A stretch of DNA of 64,000 bases from Aquarana catesbeiana (lineage: Eukaryota; Chordata; Amphibia; Anura; Ranidae): contig NC_133333.1 of the NCBI RefSeq assembly GCF_042186555.1, forward strand, positions 62,553,628 through 62,617,627, given 5' to 3'. Below the pieces are notes generated by a model. The model made no database searches. It was given only the letters and a program-made list of their open reading frames with translations, and was not told where the DNA came from. A program made the translations under genes and the position numbers. Of the stretch, positions 1 through 10,255 are shown one piece after another; positions within the stretch are counted from its first letter, which is position 1; each line of letters begins with the position of its first letter.

Positions 1-1232
1 CCTATACACACACTACATCTTCCCAAAAATAAAGGAGGCCTGGGATACCCTAATTTTACTAACTACTACAGAGCAGCACATTTGGCCAGTCTGTCCAAAT
101 ACCATGCAAAACAGGAAATCCCATTATGGGTATTTATAGAGGCTTCAGAAAATGACCCTCTATTAATATCAAATTTATTATGGCTTGATCCTAAAGACCG
201 CTTTAAAATTCATAATCCCATAACTAAACACTTCTTATCTCTCTGGGATAAACTAAAAACCAAATATCAGTTACAATCTCCACACAATCCTCTTCTTTCT
301 TTTATCAGAAATCCGGCCTTTTATCCGGCATGGATCTACCCAAATTCTTTTAAAGCTTGGACAACATCAGGCATTCAGACACTAAATGACTTCATAGCAT
401 CTAAATCATTCCTTTCATTCCCATCGCTTAGAGAAAAATATGATCTACCAAACTCTGAGATATTTAGATATCTCCAAATCAAAAATTTCTATACACCATT
501 CCTAAAGGGGGATACACCATTATCCCAATTATCCATTTTTGAATCAATCTGTACAAAAGATCCATTTGCTAAAGGTACAATTTCATCACTTTATAATCAA
601 TTATATGGAGTAGCAAATCTTAATAGACCCTCTTACGTTCAGAGGTGGGAGGAGGACCTGGGACGAACTTTAGAAGACACGGACTGGTCTAACATATGGC
701 TCACATCTAAGTCATCTTCACCCAACATCTTAGCACTGGAGACAAATTATAAAGTCCTAACTCGCTGGTACCTTGTACCCGCTAGAGTGGCAAAATATTC
801 ACCTAATACCTCAACTCTTTGTTTTCGAGGATGCCCAGAAATAGGCACATATTTACACATATGGTGGACGTGCCCAGTAATCCAAACCTTCTGGAAGGAA
901 GTCTTCGTGATTGCATCTAAAATATTTAAAAAATAATACAACCAGATCCATATTTAACTTTACTTAATCTAAAACCGGAATGGTTAACACTCTCTCAATT
1001 CAAACTTATGATCCAACTAATAACGGCTGCAAAACAAACAGTGGCCAAGGCATGGAAATCTCCTACATTGGTACTAGCAGAAACAATTCACAGAATGAAT
1101 AATACAATGTCCCATGCTAAGATGGTAGCCATCGATCAAAATCAAATTCCAAAATTTGAAAAACTTTGGCATCCTTGGATAAAACAACAGTTCCTGTCAA
1201 ACTTCAATGACTCTGTCCTGTTGCCATGGTAA
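1..1232 (+). pseudogene. L1-like ORF2 C-terminal part, frameshifted
   Basis: The frame is open from base 1 to the stop at 934-936 and continues, shifted by one base, from about 936 to 1232. The break is in an A-rich run (928-935). It begins with LPKNKGGLGYPNF, matching the PKxxGGLGxP motif just after the RT in L1 ORF2. Near residue 250 it has the CFRGCPEIGTYLHIWWTCP segment, the C-terminal cysteine/histidine knuckle with HIWW of L1 ORF2. The second frame ends in a typical L1 C-terminus (...LWHPWIKQQFL). ORF2 would supply endonuclease and RT for target-primed reverse transcription, but here only the part after the RT remains and it is broken. The family is inferred from motifs. Confidence 0.85.
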
Positions 1233-1666
1233 CAGATTAAATGACTTACAGAGACACCCATTCTAAGGCTTCAAAGAGAACTAAAAAGAATAAACTGACG
1301 AGCGGGACAACCTTGTGGACCATACCTCTACCTTTCAACCCTTTTTCTTCTTTCTCTTTCCTTTTCTCCACCTTACGATTAAAGCTCATTATCAGAATTT
1401 ATTTGACCTATATACACTCTACTTGTAAACAATATGTATAGTAGGTATAAATCATTTAAATACCTACAAAAGTAACTAAGGAAATGATATATATCTTTAA
1501 TTTAGGTTTACGTGAACCCAATGTTTAATATTTGAAATTTCATGATATTTACCTATATAAACCCTACTGTAAAACAATGAGCTTACTTTATAGATCCTTG
1601 TAAACTTACTTTATGTATCTTTATAACATTGTATACTCAATAAACTTCTTTTGACAAGGAAAAAAA
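1..1666 (+). mobile_element. L1-like LINE, 3' end (copy A)
   Basis: This is the 3' part of a non-LTR retrotransposon of the L1/Tx1 group whose 5' part lies before the window. It holds the C-terminal part of ORF2 (1-1232), a 3' untranslated tail of about 430 bp, an AATAAA signal near 1640 and a short A-rich end (GGAAAAAAA, about 1659-1666). The next base belongs to a different LINE fragment, so this copy probably inserted into that LINE. A target duplication cannot be tested because the 5' end is outside the window. Confidence 0.85.
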
Positions 1667-1667
1667 T

Positions 1668-2133
1668 CAGAATGGATGACATTCTTCACCTGCTGTCCCC
1701 TATTGCGGAACTTGAACCGCTTTATAAGCGGGATCTAGATCAGCCCACCTTCGTTGAGTTATCCAATGCCCGACGTGACCTGCTCCAATTGCTAGACTCC
1801 CACTCCCTAATTGCCCATGATAGGGCCCGTAAATACCACTACTCGTTGTGCAATAAGTGCGACCAACACTTGGCTCGACTGCTACACCCTAGACCTCCAT
1901 GTCAATCTTTTCCATTTATCACCCAACCCAATCAAGACAAGACTTTTAATAAGACAGGCATTTCAACCCTGTTTCAACAGTATTATTCCTGGCTCTATAA
2001 CCTGTCACCCGGTAACCTACACGACCTTAACCCATCATCTACAGACGACATGCAGGCTTATATTGCTGAAACGGCCTTACCTACAATTGACCCACAGGAC
2101 TCCACTGATTTGGATAAACCTTTGGCAGAGCCC
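1668..2133 (+). pseudogene. L1-like ORF2 linker fragment (copy B, 5' piece)
   Basis: This is an open stretch of about 155 codons encoding the region between endonuclease and RT of an L1-like ORF2. The signature is DRARKYHYSLCNKCDQHLAR, followed by a segment ending SWLYNLSPGNL. It is uninterrupted until it runs into rearranged hAT sequence at about 2134. The C-terminal part of a similar ORF2 resumes at 7275, so the two pieces may be one LINE whose RT region was lost when the hAT sequence replaced it. Assigning both pieces to one copy is inference. Confidence 0.7.
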
Positions 2134-5020
2134 TGACCGAAGCCTCAGCAACACGTTGTCCAGGAACAGGAGTTTGTAACCTCCCAGTCTCTGGGAACGC
2201 GTTGCACAGACCTTTCTGCAAGGCCTCCCGAAGATGTTTCATCCTTTGCTCCCTCTGTGATGGCAAGATAAGGTCCGCAACCTTACCCTTGTAACGTGGA
2301 TCAAGGAGGGTTGCTAGTCAGTATTGATCCCTCTCCTTGATACTACGAATACGAGGATCCTTCCGCAGGCTTTGCAGGATCAGGGAGGCCATGCAGCGTA
2401 GGTTTGCTGAGGCATTCGGTCCGGAGTCCTCTGGGTCACTAAGGACGACATGATCCGCAGCCACCTCCTCCCAGCCACGTACAAGTCCATGGGTTTCTTG
2501 GGACTGTAAATGATCCCTTAAAGACTGCTGCTGATGCTGAGTGCCAGGCTCCACCTCCATGCTGACAAAATCCTCCTCTTCCTCCTCCTCCTCCTCGTCC
2601 TCTTCCTGTGTGATCGGCGGGCACGCAGGAACACTGTCTGGATAAAGGGGGCCTTGAGAACTAAGGAAGTCCTCCTCTTCCTGCCTCTGTTCTGCCTCAA
2701 GTGCCCTGTCCATTATTCCACGCAGCGTGTGCTCCAACAGGTGGACAAGGGACAGTGGACAGTGTCAATGATGCATGCACTGTCACTGCTCACCATCCTC
2801 GTGGCCTCCTCACATGGTGACAGGACAGTGCATGCATCCCTGATCATGGCCCACTGGCGTGGGAAAAAAAAAACAAGCTCCCCTGACCTTGTGCTGGTGC
2901 CATAGTCACACAGGTATTCATTGATGGCCCTCTGCTGCGTGTGCAGTCGCTGCAGCATGGCCAACGTTGAGTTCCACCTGGTGGGCATGTCACAGATTAG
3001 GCAGTTCTTAGGCAGGTTAAATTCCTTTTGGAGGTCAGCCAACCGAGCACTGGCATTATATGACCTGCGGAAATGCACACAGACTTTCCTGGCCTGCCTC
3101 AGGACATCCTGTAAGCCCGGGTACCTGCCCAAGAACCGCTGCACCACCAAGTTAAGGACATGAGCCAAACAGGGCACATGGGTCAGTTGTCCCTGTCGGA
3201 GGGCGGAGAGGAGGTTGGTGCCATTGTCGCAAACCACCATACCTGCCTTAAGCTGGCGTGGCGTCAACCACCTCTGAAGCTGCCCCTGCAAAGCTGACAG
3301 AATCTCTGCCCCAGTGTGGCTCCTGTCCCCCAAGCACACCAGCTCAAACACCGCATGGCATCTTTTAGCCTGCGTGCTTGCGTAGCCCCTTGAACGCCTG
3401 CAGAGCAACGCTGGTTCCAAAGTCAAATCAGCACAGGAAGAGGCCATGGGGGAAGAAGAAGAGGAGGGGGTGGAGGAGAGAGGTGTGGCAGAATCACCAC
3501 TAGTAGTATTTTGGAGGCGTGGTGGCAGAACAACCTCCAACACTACTGCACCCTGTCCTGCATCTTCCCAGCTGCCAGAAGAGTCACCCAGTGTGCGGTG
3601 AAAGATAGGTAACGTCCCTGTCCATGCCTGCTGGACCATGAGTCAGTGGTAATATGCACCTTACCGCTGACCGCCCTGTCCAGCGAGGCCAAGACATTGC
3701 CTTCCACATGCCGGTAGAGAGCCGGAATCGCCTTCCGTGAGAAAAAGCGGCGTTTGGGAACCTGCCACTGAGGAACCGCACATTCCACAAACTCACAGAA
3801 GGGGGCAGAGTCTACCAACTGAAAAGGCAGCAGTTGAAGTGCTAGCAATTTAGCAAAGCTAGCATTGAACCGCTGGGAATGTGGATGGCTGGGAGCGAAC
3901 TTCTTTCGGCGGTGCAGCAGCTGGGGCAGGGAAATTTGCCTGGTACAATCTGACGTCGGTGTACCGATAGCAGATTGCCCCCAAGTACTTGGCTGTGACA
4001 CACCTAGTTATACACCTTCATTCCTCTCAGTACAGGTCTCAGAGAGGACTGAAGGTATAGTGGGGTTGGAGATCCCAGCTGATGAGGAGCAAGGAGAGGT
4101 CCTCTTTGTTCTTTGGTGTGGGTCTTTTAGGTACGCTTGCCAACGAACTGCATGGCAGGTCAACATATGTCTGGTCAAGCATGTGGTGCCCAAGTGGGAG
4201 ATGTTTTGGCCACGAGAGATACACTTGAGACATATGTTGCAAATAGCAGCGGTAGGATCTGATGCACTCGTCTCAAAAAAGGCCCACACCAAAGAACTTT
4301 TGGAATAATGCGCAGAGACAGTAGCGCCCTGCACATGCGGAGCTCTGTGGTGTGATGCAGTGTGTGTGCTGCCCTTAAGCTGGCCCCTGGAGGGCATCCT
4401 GCCTCGTTGGTGATGTGCCTCCTCCTCTCTCCTATCAGGCACCCACGTGGAGTCAGTGACCTCATCATCCCCTCCCTCCTCATCACTGGAGCAAACCTGG
4501 CAGTATGCTGCAGCTGGGGAACATGACTGCCAGATTGCTGTCCTTCTTGGGCACCCCCTCTCTCTGGGCACACGTTACTGCCTTCCTCTAGCTGGGTACC
4601 ATCGTCAGAGCCTTCAAAGCGCTGGGCATCCTCCTGGAGCATGTACCCAACACTGTGGTCAAACAGTTCAGGGGACTCCTCAGGAGGACATGGTGGGGCT
4701 AGGGAAGGAGTGACTGATGCCATTGAGCCGAGGGGAGAGGCCGCATTGGCAGCTGCTTTGCCAGACAAAGTACCCTGAGCCTGGGTGAGAGAGGATGAGG
4801 AAGATGAGGACGGCTTGGTCATCCACTCTATCAAGTCTTCCATATGTTGCGGCTCAACACGGCCAGCTGCCGAAAAAAAGGACAAGCGTGTCCCACGGCC
4901 ACGTGCTGATGGGGATGCACCATCTCCACGACCAGTACTGTTGCCTCTAGACACAGAGCCTGCTTGCCCTCTTTTATTGGCTAGTGACTGTCTGCCTCTC
5001 CTTGTTGGCCTTCCAGACAT
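2134..5020 (-). pseudogene. hAT (BED-finger) transposase, copy 1, broken
   Basis: The start codon at 5020 gives MSGRPTRRGRQ, the same N-terminus as copy 2. In order along the minus strand it encodes a low-complexity N-terminus, a BED zinc finger (CNIC near 4240, LTRHMLTCH near 4165), the first catalytic aspartate in ITTDSWSS (about 3640), the second in CDNGTNL (about 3225), MPTRWNS (about 2985), an acidic glutamate run (about 2590), then truncation at 2134. The reading frame is lost between about 4530 and 4570, at a stop at 4008-4010, and near 3550-3640 and 2740. The C-terminal dimerisation segment with the third catalytic residue (LSERTFSAAGG in copy 2) is missing, so the copy is dead. Confidence 0.85.
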
Positions 5021-5089
5021 ACTAATGGCCTGCAGAGAGATGTAGCTGCACAAAGCTGGGATGCATATATATACTGATACTGCAGCTAG

Positions 5090-6240
5090 CAGAATCAACT
5101 GCCTGCCTGTAGTATTATTAGTATGAGAACACCAGCAATTGTCTTCATGTAGCTTTAGTTGCACACTGCAGAGGATGCAGTACACTAACTGTAAATACTG
5201 TAACTGCCTGCCTGTGGTATTAATAGGAGCAGAACAACAGCAATTGTCTTCAGGTAGCTTTAGGTGCACACTGTGCAGAGGACGCAGTACACTAACTGAA
5301 AATACTGTAGCTGCCTGCCTGTGGTATTAATATAGGAATAGAAGAACACCGCCAATTTTCTTCAGGTAGCTTTAGGTGCACACTGTGCAGAGGACACAGT
5401 ACACTAACTGTAAATACTGTAGCTGCCTGCCTGTGGTATTATTAGGAGCAGAACAACAGCAATCGTCTCCAGGTAGCTTTAGGTGCACACTGTGCAGAGG
5501 ACGCACTACACTAACTATAAATACTGTAGTTGCCTGCCTGTAGTATTAATAGGATCAGAAGAACACCACTAATTTTCTTCAGGTAGCTTTAGGTTCACAC
5601 TGTGCAGGGGACGCACTACGCTAAATTGTAAATACTGCAGCTGCCTGCGGTACTGTACTAATAGGATCAGAAGAACACCACTAATTTTCTTCAGGTAGCT
5701 TTAGGTGCACACTGTGCAGAGGACGCACTACACTAACTTGTAAATACCGCAGCTGCCTGCGGTACTGTACTAATAGGATCAGAAGAACACCACTAATTTT
5801 GTTCAGGTAGCTTTAGGTGCACACTGTGCAGAGGATGCACTACACTAACTTGTAAATACTGCAGCTGCCTGCGGTACTGTACTAATAGGATCAGAAGAAC
5901 ACCACTAATTTTCTTCAGGTAGCTTTAGGTGCACACTGTGCAGAGGACGCACTACACCAACTTGTAAATAATACAGCTGCCTGTGGTACTGTACTAATAG
6001 GATCAGAAGAACACCACTAATTTTCTTCAGGTAGTTTTAGGTGCACACTGTGCAGAGGACGCACTACACTAACTTGTAAATACTACAGCTGCCTGCGGTA
6101 CTGTACTAATAGGATCAGAAGAACACTCATTTTCTTCAGGTAGCTTTAGGTGCATACTGTGCAGAGGACGCACTACACTAACTGTAAATACTGTAGCTAA
6201 TAGGATCAGAAGAACACCAGCAATTTTCTTCAGGTAGCTG
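5090..6240 (-). repeat. Subterminal tandem repeats of hAT copy 1 (~112 bp units)
   Basis: About ten units of 105-118 bp, each containing CAGGTAGCTTTAGGTGCACA, GAGGACGCACTACACTAACT and AGGATCAGAAGAACACC. They lie between the transposase start and the terminal region. Copy 2 carries related motifs in the same place but amplified as a different, 301 bp, unit. Confidence 0.85.
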
Positions 6241-6319
6241 TAAATACTGTAAAAACACCTGCCTGCCTGTCAGTAGTAGGAAGAGAATAACAGGAACGGA
6301 TCCAGCTAAACTGAATACA

Positions 6320-6364
<45 letters not shown>

Positions 6365-6372
6365 ACACCTAG

Positions 6373-6412
<40 letters not shown>

Positions 6413-6926
6413 AAAACACAATACACTGTAAGTGCAGTTAACTGACTCGCCTGCCTACTCTATCTAACTTAAATCAAATGACACTGTCTCTTTGTCTATC
6501 TATCTCTCTCTCAACGCTGGAACACACTACACAGGGCCGCCGTGCAGGCGGCCTTATATAGTGTGGGGCGTGTACTAAACCCCCTGAGCCATAATGGCCA
6601 AAGCCACCCTGGCTTTGGCCAATTATGGCTCTCTGTACAGACGACACTGTGAGTGGCCAAGCATGCACTATGACCCGCATGCTTGGCCACTCACAGTGTC
6701 GTCTGTACAGAGAGCCATAATTGGCCAAAACCAGGGTGGCTTTGGCCATTATGGCTCAGGGGGTTTAGTACACGCCCCACACTATATAAGGCCGCCTGCA
6801 TGGCGGCCCTGTGTAGTGTGTTCCAGCGTTGAGAGAGAGATAGATAGACAAAGAGACAGTGTCATTTGATTTAAGTTAGATAGAGTAGGCAGGCGAGTCA
6901 GTTAACTGCACTTACAGTGTATTGTG

Positions 6927-6966
<40 letters not shown>

Positions 6967-6974
6967 CTAGGTGT

Positions 6975-7019
<45 letters not shown>

Positions 7020-7274
7020 TGTATTCAGTTTAGCTGGATCCGTTCCTGTTATTCTCTTCCTACTACTGACAGGCAGGTGTTTTTACAGTATTTACAGCTA
7101 CCTGAAGAAAATTGCTGGTGTTCTTCTGATCCTATTAGCTACAGTATTTACAGTTAGTGTAGTGCGTCCTCTGCACAGTATGCACCTAAAGCTACCTGAA
7201 GAAAATGAGTGTTCTTCTGATCCTATTAGTACAGTACCGCAGGCAGCTGTAGTATTTACAAGTTAGTGTAGTGC
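6061..7274. repeat. ~1.2 kb near-perfect palindrome with AT microsatellites in both arms
   Basis: The sequence from 6061 reads as the reverse complement of the sequence ending at 7274. The arms meet at a 10 nt spacer (6667-6676, ACTATGACCC) between two GCATGC sextets. Outside the (AT)n tracts (6321-6362, 6375-6412, 6930-6962, 6975-7014) I see only a few substitutions and one 4 bp indel between the arms, so the duplication is recent. Both arms are subterminal hAT sequence. The right arm abuts LINE sequence directly at 7275. Confidence 0.95.
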
Positions 7275-8180
7275 ATGCTTGGCCCTTTTCCTTTAACATC
7301 CTTATTTGACAATCCCGCTTTCCCTCAGGGTATGGGGGTTTCTACATTAGGCTTCTTTCAACGCTCTGCTTGGCCCCAGGCCCGTACAATCATTCAACCC
7401 TGCCTGGGAACTCTTGCTGTCCCTGCGGATACGTGTGACTGGCTAATCTCCCTGCATCTATCTTCCTTTACGAAACAACTGTTCCTTTCTTCCCAAGTAC
7501 ATCGCTCACCCACTGAATTTGAGAGGTTATGTGCATTGCAGGATATACACAGACATCTGCTTTCCTCCCTATACGACTTGATGCAAGCCCTTACACATCA
7601 GGACTTACCCGCATACACTATGAGGTGGTCCACAGACCTGCGACAGGATATCTTGAGGGGGGAATGGCAAACTTCATTTCATTTTACTCACAAATCTACC
7701 ATTTCCTGCTACTCACAAGAAAGGGTCTTCAAAATGTTAACCTGTTGGTACAGAGACCCATTGGCCTTACACAGAATCTTTCCATCCACCCATGCCTCCT
7801 GTTGGCATTGTGGTTCAGCTTCTGGCACCTATCTTCATGTCTGGTGGGAATGTGAGAGGATAGGACCCTTTTGGACCCAGGTATTTCAAGTTTATAGTAC
7901 TGTCTATGAAGAACCTCTAACACCATCCCCAGCGATTGTGCTTCTTTTTTATCCTCCCTGGTTCTATAGTTTCACAAAAAAGAAGCCTTTTTCGTTTCTT
8001 TCTATCCGCAGCGCGGCAGCTCATCTCATTATATTGGAAAACTGCTACCACCCCACCCATATCCTTATGGGTTTCCACTGTGAATGACATTATGAGAATG
8101 GAGGAAATGCTGGCACTTGATAATGATACCTTTGATAAATATAAGGTTTTATGGTATACAGTATTTGGCTCCATTTCTCC
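7275..8180 (+). pseudogene. L1-like ORF2 C-terminus (copy B)
   Basis: The open frame from 7275 to 8087 encodes an ORF2 tail with a C-terminal knuckle: CWHCGSASGTYLHVWWECER, then GPFWTQVF. Between about 7985 and 8015 the true frame shifts. The continuation (LISLYWKTATTPP..., then MRMEEMLALDNDTFDKY) is read in another frame to about 8170. The protein therefore had the usual L1 C-terminal layout before decay. No RT domain is left in this piece. Confidence 0.8.
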
Positions 8181-8574
8181 TCCTCTGATACCCTTGCTAA
8201 CATGCTCTCGAATCTTACAAGGCCACCCCCACGTTAGCCTTGATTCAGAGTTCCTAGAGACAGTTCATAACTGGGTTTCTTCCCACGCCTGCTTCCCCAG
8301 CAGATCTTCCCCTCTTTATGTCTTCCGTCCCTTTATACTTCCTTCTCCCATTTCCCATTTCCTCTTCGTTCTCTCCCCTTTTATTTAATTTTTTCTGCTC
8401 CCCTTTTTTCTCTCTTCCTTTCAATTACTGTAGAGAACAATTTATCTCCCCTTTGTTGTTGATTTATTGTGACATTTCCCTTGGTCCCTGATGTATTAAT
8501 GTTTGTTGACACAAGCTCGATTGCAGGTGATAGCCACTAGACTGACCCGTTGTCCCATTCTACCATTTAAATGT
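8097..8574 (+). repeat. Left copy of long direct duplication flanking an L2 insertion
   Basis: LINE 3' UTR beginning AATGGAGGAAATGCTGG and ending CCATTTAAATGT. It is nearly identical to 9748-10208, with about ten substitutions and two small indels by eye. The L2 element starts exactly where this copy stops. Confidence 0.9.
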
Positions 8575-9657
8575 GAATGACATTTACATGGACCACAATA
8601 CTTTACTTGTCCGCCTCTCAGAAGTGGCAGGAGCTACAGGTCCTGCTCTAAAATGGCTTGCATCCTTCCTAGAGAATCGCTCTCAGATAGTGAAACTAGG
8701 AACATTCACCTCGGAAACCCAGGCAATCTCCTGCGGAGTTCCTCGGGGCTCACCCCTGTCACCAGTGCTATTTAACATCTACATCCGCCCACTTCTCAAT
8801 ATCATCAGGAAAACGGACCTCTGCTTCCACTCATACACTGATGACACCCAACTCTACTTTCGCATCACGGGACAAAAAACCATCATCGACAATTAGAGGA
8901 ATGCCTCACTTTAATAGATGACTGGATGACCATCAGCTCCCTCAAAGTTAACGGTTCAAAAACAGAACTTCTCCTACACGTCAACAAAAATTTCAAAAGT
9001 AAGACCCCGTGGACACCTCCCACCATCCTCGGACAGACCATCGCTCCAAGCATCAAAGCCAAGAGTCTCGGAGTCATCTTTGACTCAGGAATGACAATGG
9101 ATGCACAAATAGGATCAGTGGTGAGTGGATCCCACCATCTCCTCCGCCTCCTACATAGACTCATCCCCTTCATCCCAGAAGAGAACGAAGCGGCAGTTGT
9201 GGGAACAATCATCAATTCCCGACTCGACTACGCAAATTCGCTCTACGTAGGACTACCCCAATATCAGCTTGCGCGCTTACAACTCATTCAAAACACTGCG
9301 GCAAGACTGTTAACAGGAAAAAAACCCTGGGAATCTATTTCACCATCCCTAAAGTGCCTACACTGGCTAACCGTAACGAATCGGATCAAATTCAAGACCC
9401 TCTGCCTCACCCACAAATGCATACAAGGAAACGCTCCGCTATATCTCCAGGAGGAAATAAAACACTACACACATAATCGCAGCCTTCGATCAGCTAACCA
9501 AAACCTCCTCATCATTCCCAAATACCGCTACAAAGCAAAGGGAGAACGAAGATTCACAGTCCAAGGACCTCGACTATGGAACGCTCTTTCGACCCACATC
9601 CGCATGGAAGAAAACCATCAGGCCTTCAGGAAAAAACTAAAGACCTTCCTTTTCTAA
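8573..9657 (+). pseudogene. L2 reverse transcriptase, frameshifted
   Basis: The first part (to the stop at 8894-8896) begins at the DxxDHNTLL motif, with GVPRGSPLSPVLFNIYI and the catalytic box as YTDDTQLYF rather than the usual YADD. After a frameshift near 8890 the frame from about 8899 to 9657 encodes the thumb and C-terminal region: SLGVIFDSGM, SRLDYANSLYVGLP, KCLHWLTVTNRIKFK, and the C-terminus GPRLWNALSTHIR...LKTFLF, all diagnostic of L2 ORF2. The enzyme is truncated and broken. Confidence 0.9.
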
Positions 9658-9747
9658 GGAGCTGGCAACAGAGAACGCATTCTAGCGCCTTGAGGCGATT
9701 CAGTTCGCATTTGCAGCGCTCTACAAATCCTTCATTCATTCATTCAG
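8575..9747 (+). mobile_element. L2 LINE, 5'-truncated
   Basis: A 5'-truncated L2-clade LINE starting inside the RT and ending with the typical L2 tail: a GCAGCGCTCTACAAAT-type stretch followed by (TTCA)n at about 9731-9747. It lies between two copies of the same LINE UTR segment, so it inserted into the LINE copy B tail. Confidence 0.9.
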
Positions 9748-10208
9748 AATGGAGGAAATTCTGGCACTTGATAATGATACCTTTGATAAATATAAGGTTT
9801 TATGGTATACAGTATTTGGCTCCATTTCTCCTCCTCTGATACCCTTGCTAACATGATCTCGAATCTTACAAGGCCATCCCCACGTTAGCCTTGATTCAGA
9901 GTTCCTAGAGACAGTTCATAACTGGGTTTCTTCCCACGCATGCTTCCCCAGCAGATCTTCCCCTCCTTATGTCTTCCGTCCCTTTATATTTCCTTCTCCC
10001 ATTTCCTCTTCGCTCTCTCCCCTTTTATTTAATTTTTTCTGCTCCCCTTTTTTCTCTCTTCCTTTCAAATACTGTAGAGAACAATTTATCTCCCCTTTGT
10101 TGTTGATTTATTGTGACATTTCCCTTGGTCCCTGATGTATTAATGTTTGTTGACACAAGCTCGATTGCCACTAGACTGACCCCTTGTCCCATTCTACCAT
10201 TTAAATGT
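9748..10208 (+). repeat. Right copy of long direct duplication flanking the L2
   Basis: Second copy of the LINE 3' UTR segment at 8097-8574, starting right after the (TTCA)n tail of the L2 and continuing into the natural LINE 3' end. It lacks two short internal insertions seen in the left copy. Confidence 0.9.
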
Positions 10209-10255
10209 CCTACTTATGTATATTGACTGTTGTTCTCAATAAAACTATTTTAAAC

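Larger units (their letters stand above)
2134..7274 (-). mobile_element. hAT transposon copy 1, both termini missing, rearranged
   Basis: From 2134 rightward the sequence closely matches copy 2 (which starts to match at about 53811) through the transposase and the subterminal repeats. The last ~1.95 kb of the 3' side present in copy 2, including the TIR, is absent. On the right, instead of a terminus, the element folds back on itself at about 6672 into an inverted copy of its own subterminal region. Neither edge has a TAGGGATGAGC terminal repeat or an 8 bp duplication, so this is not a clean transposition product. Confidence 0.85.
7275..10255 (+). mobile_element. L1-like LINE, 3' half (copy B), interrupted by an L2
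   Basis: The ORF2 C-terminus runs from 7275, followed by a 3' UTR rich in CT tracts. The UTR appears twice, truncated at 8574 and again from 9748, because an L2 element lies between the two copies. The true 3' end follows the second copy, with AATAAA at 10238-10243 and an end near 10255. The second UTR copy defines the natural end. Confidence 0.8.

Noticed and set aside
3865..5045. Plus-strand frames opposite the hAT transposase
   Set aside because: Antisense shadows of a real minus-strand coding region; no own motifs.
6178..7266. IYIYIY-rich frames on both strands
   Set aside because: Translation of AT microsatellites in the palindrome arms; the two 91-codon frames at 6474 and 6594 are the same sequence read from each arm.
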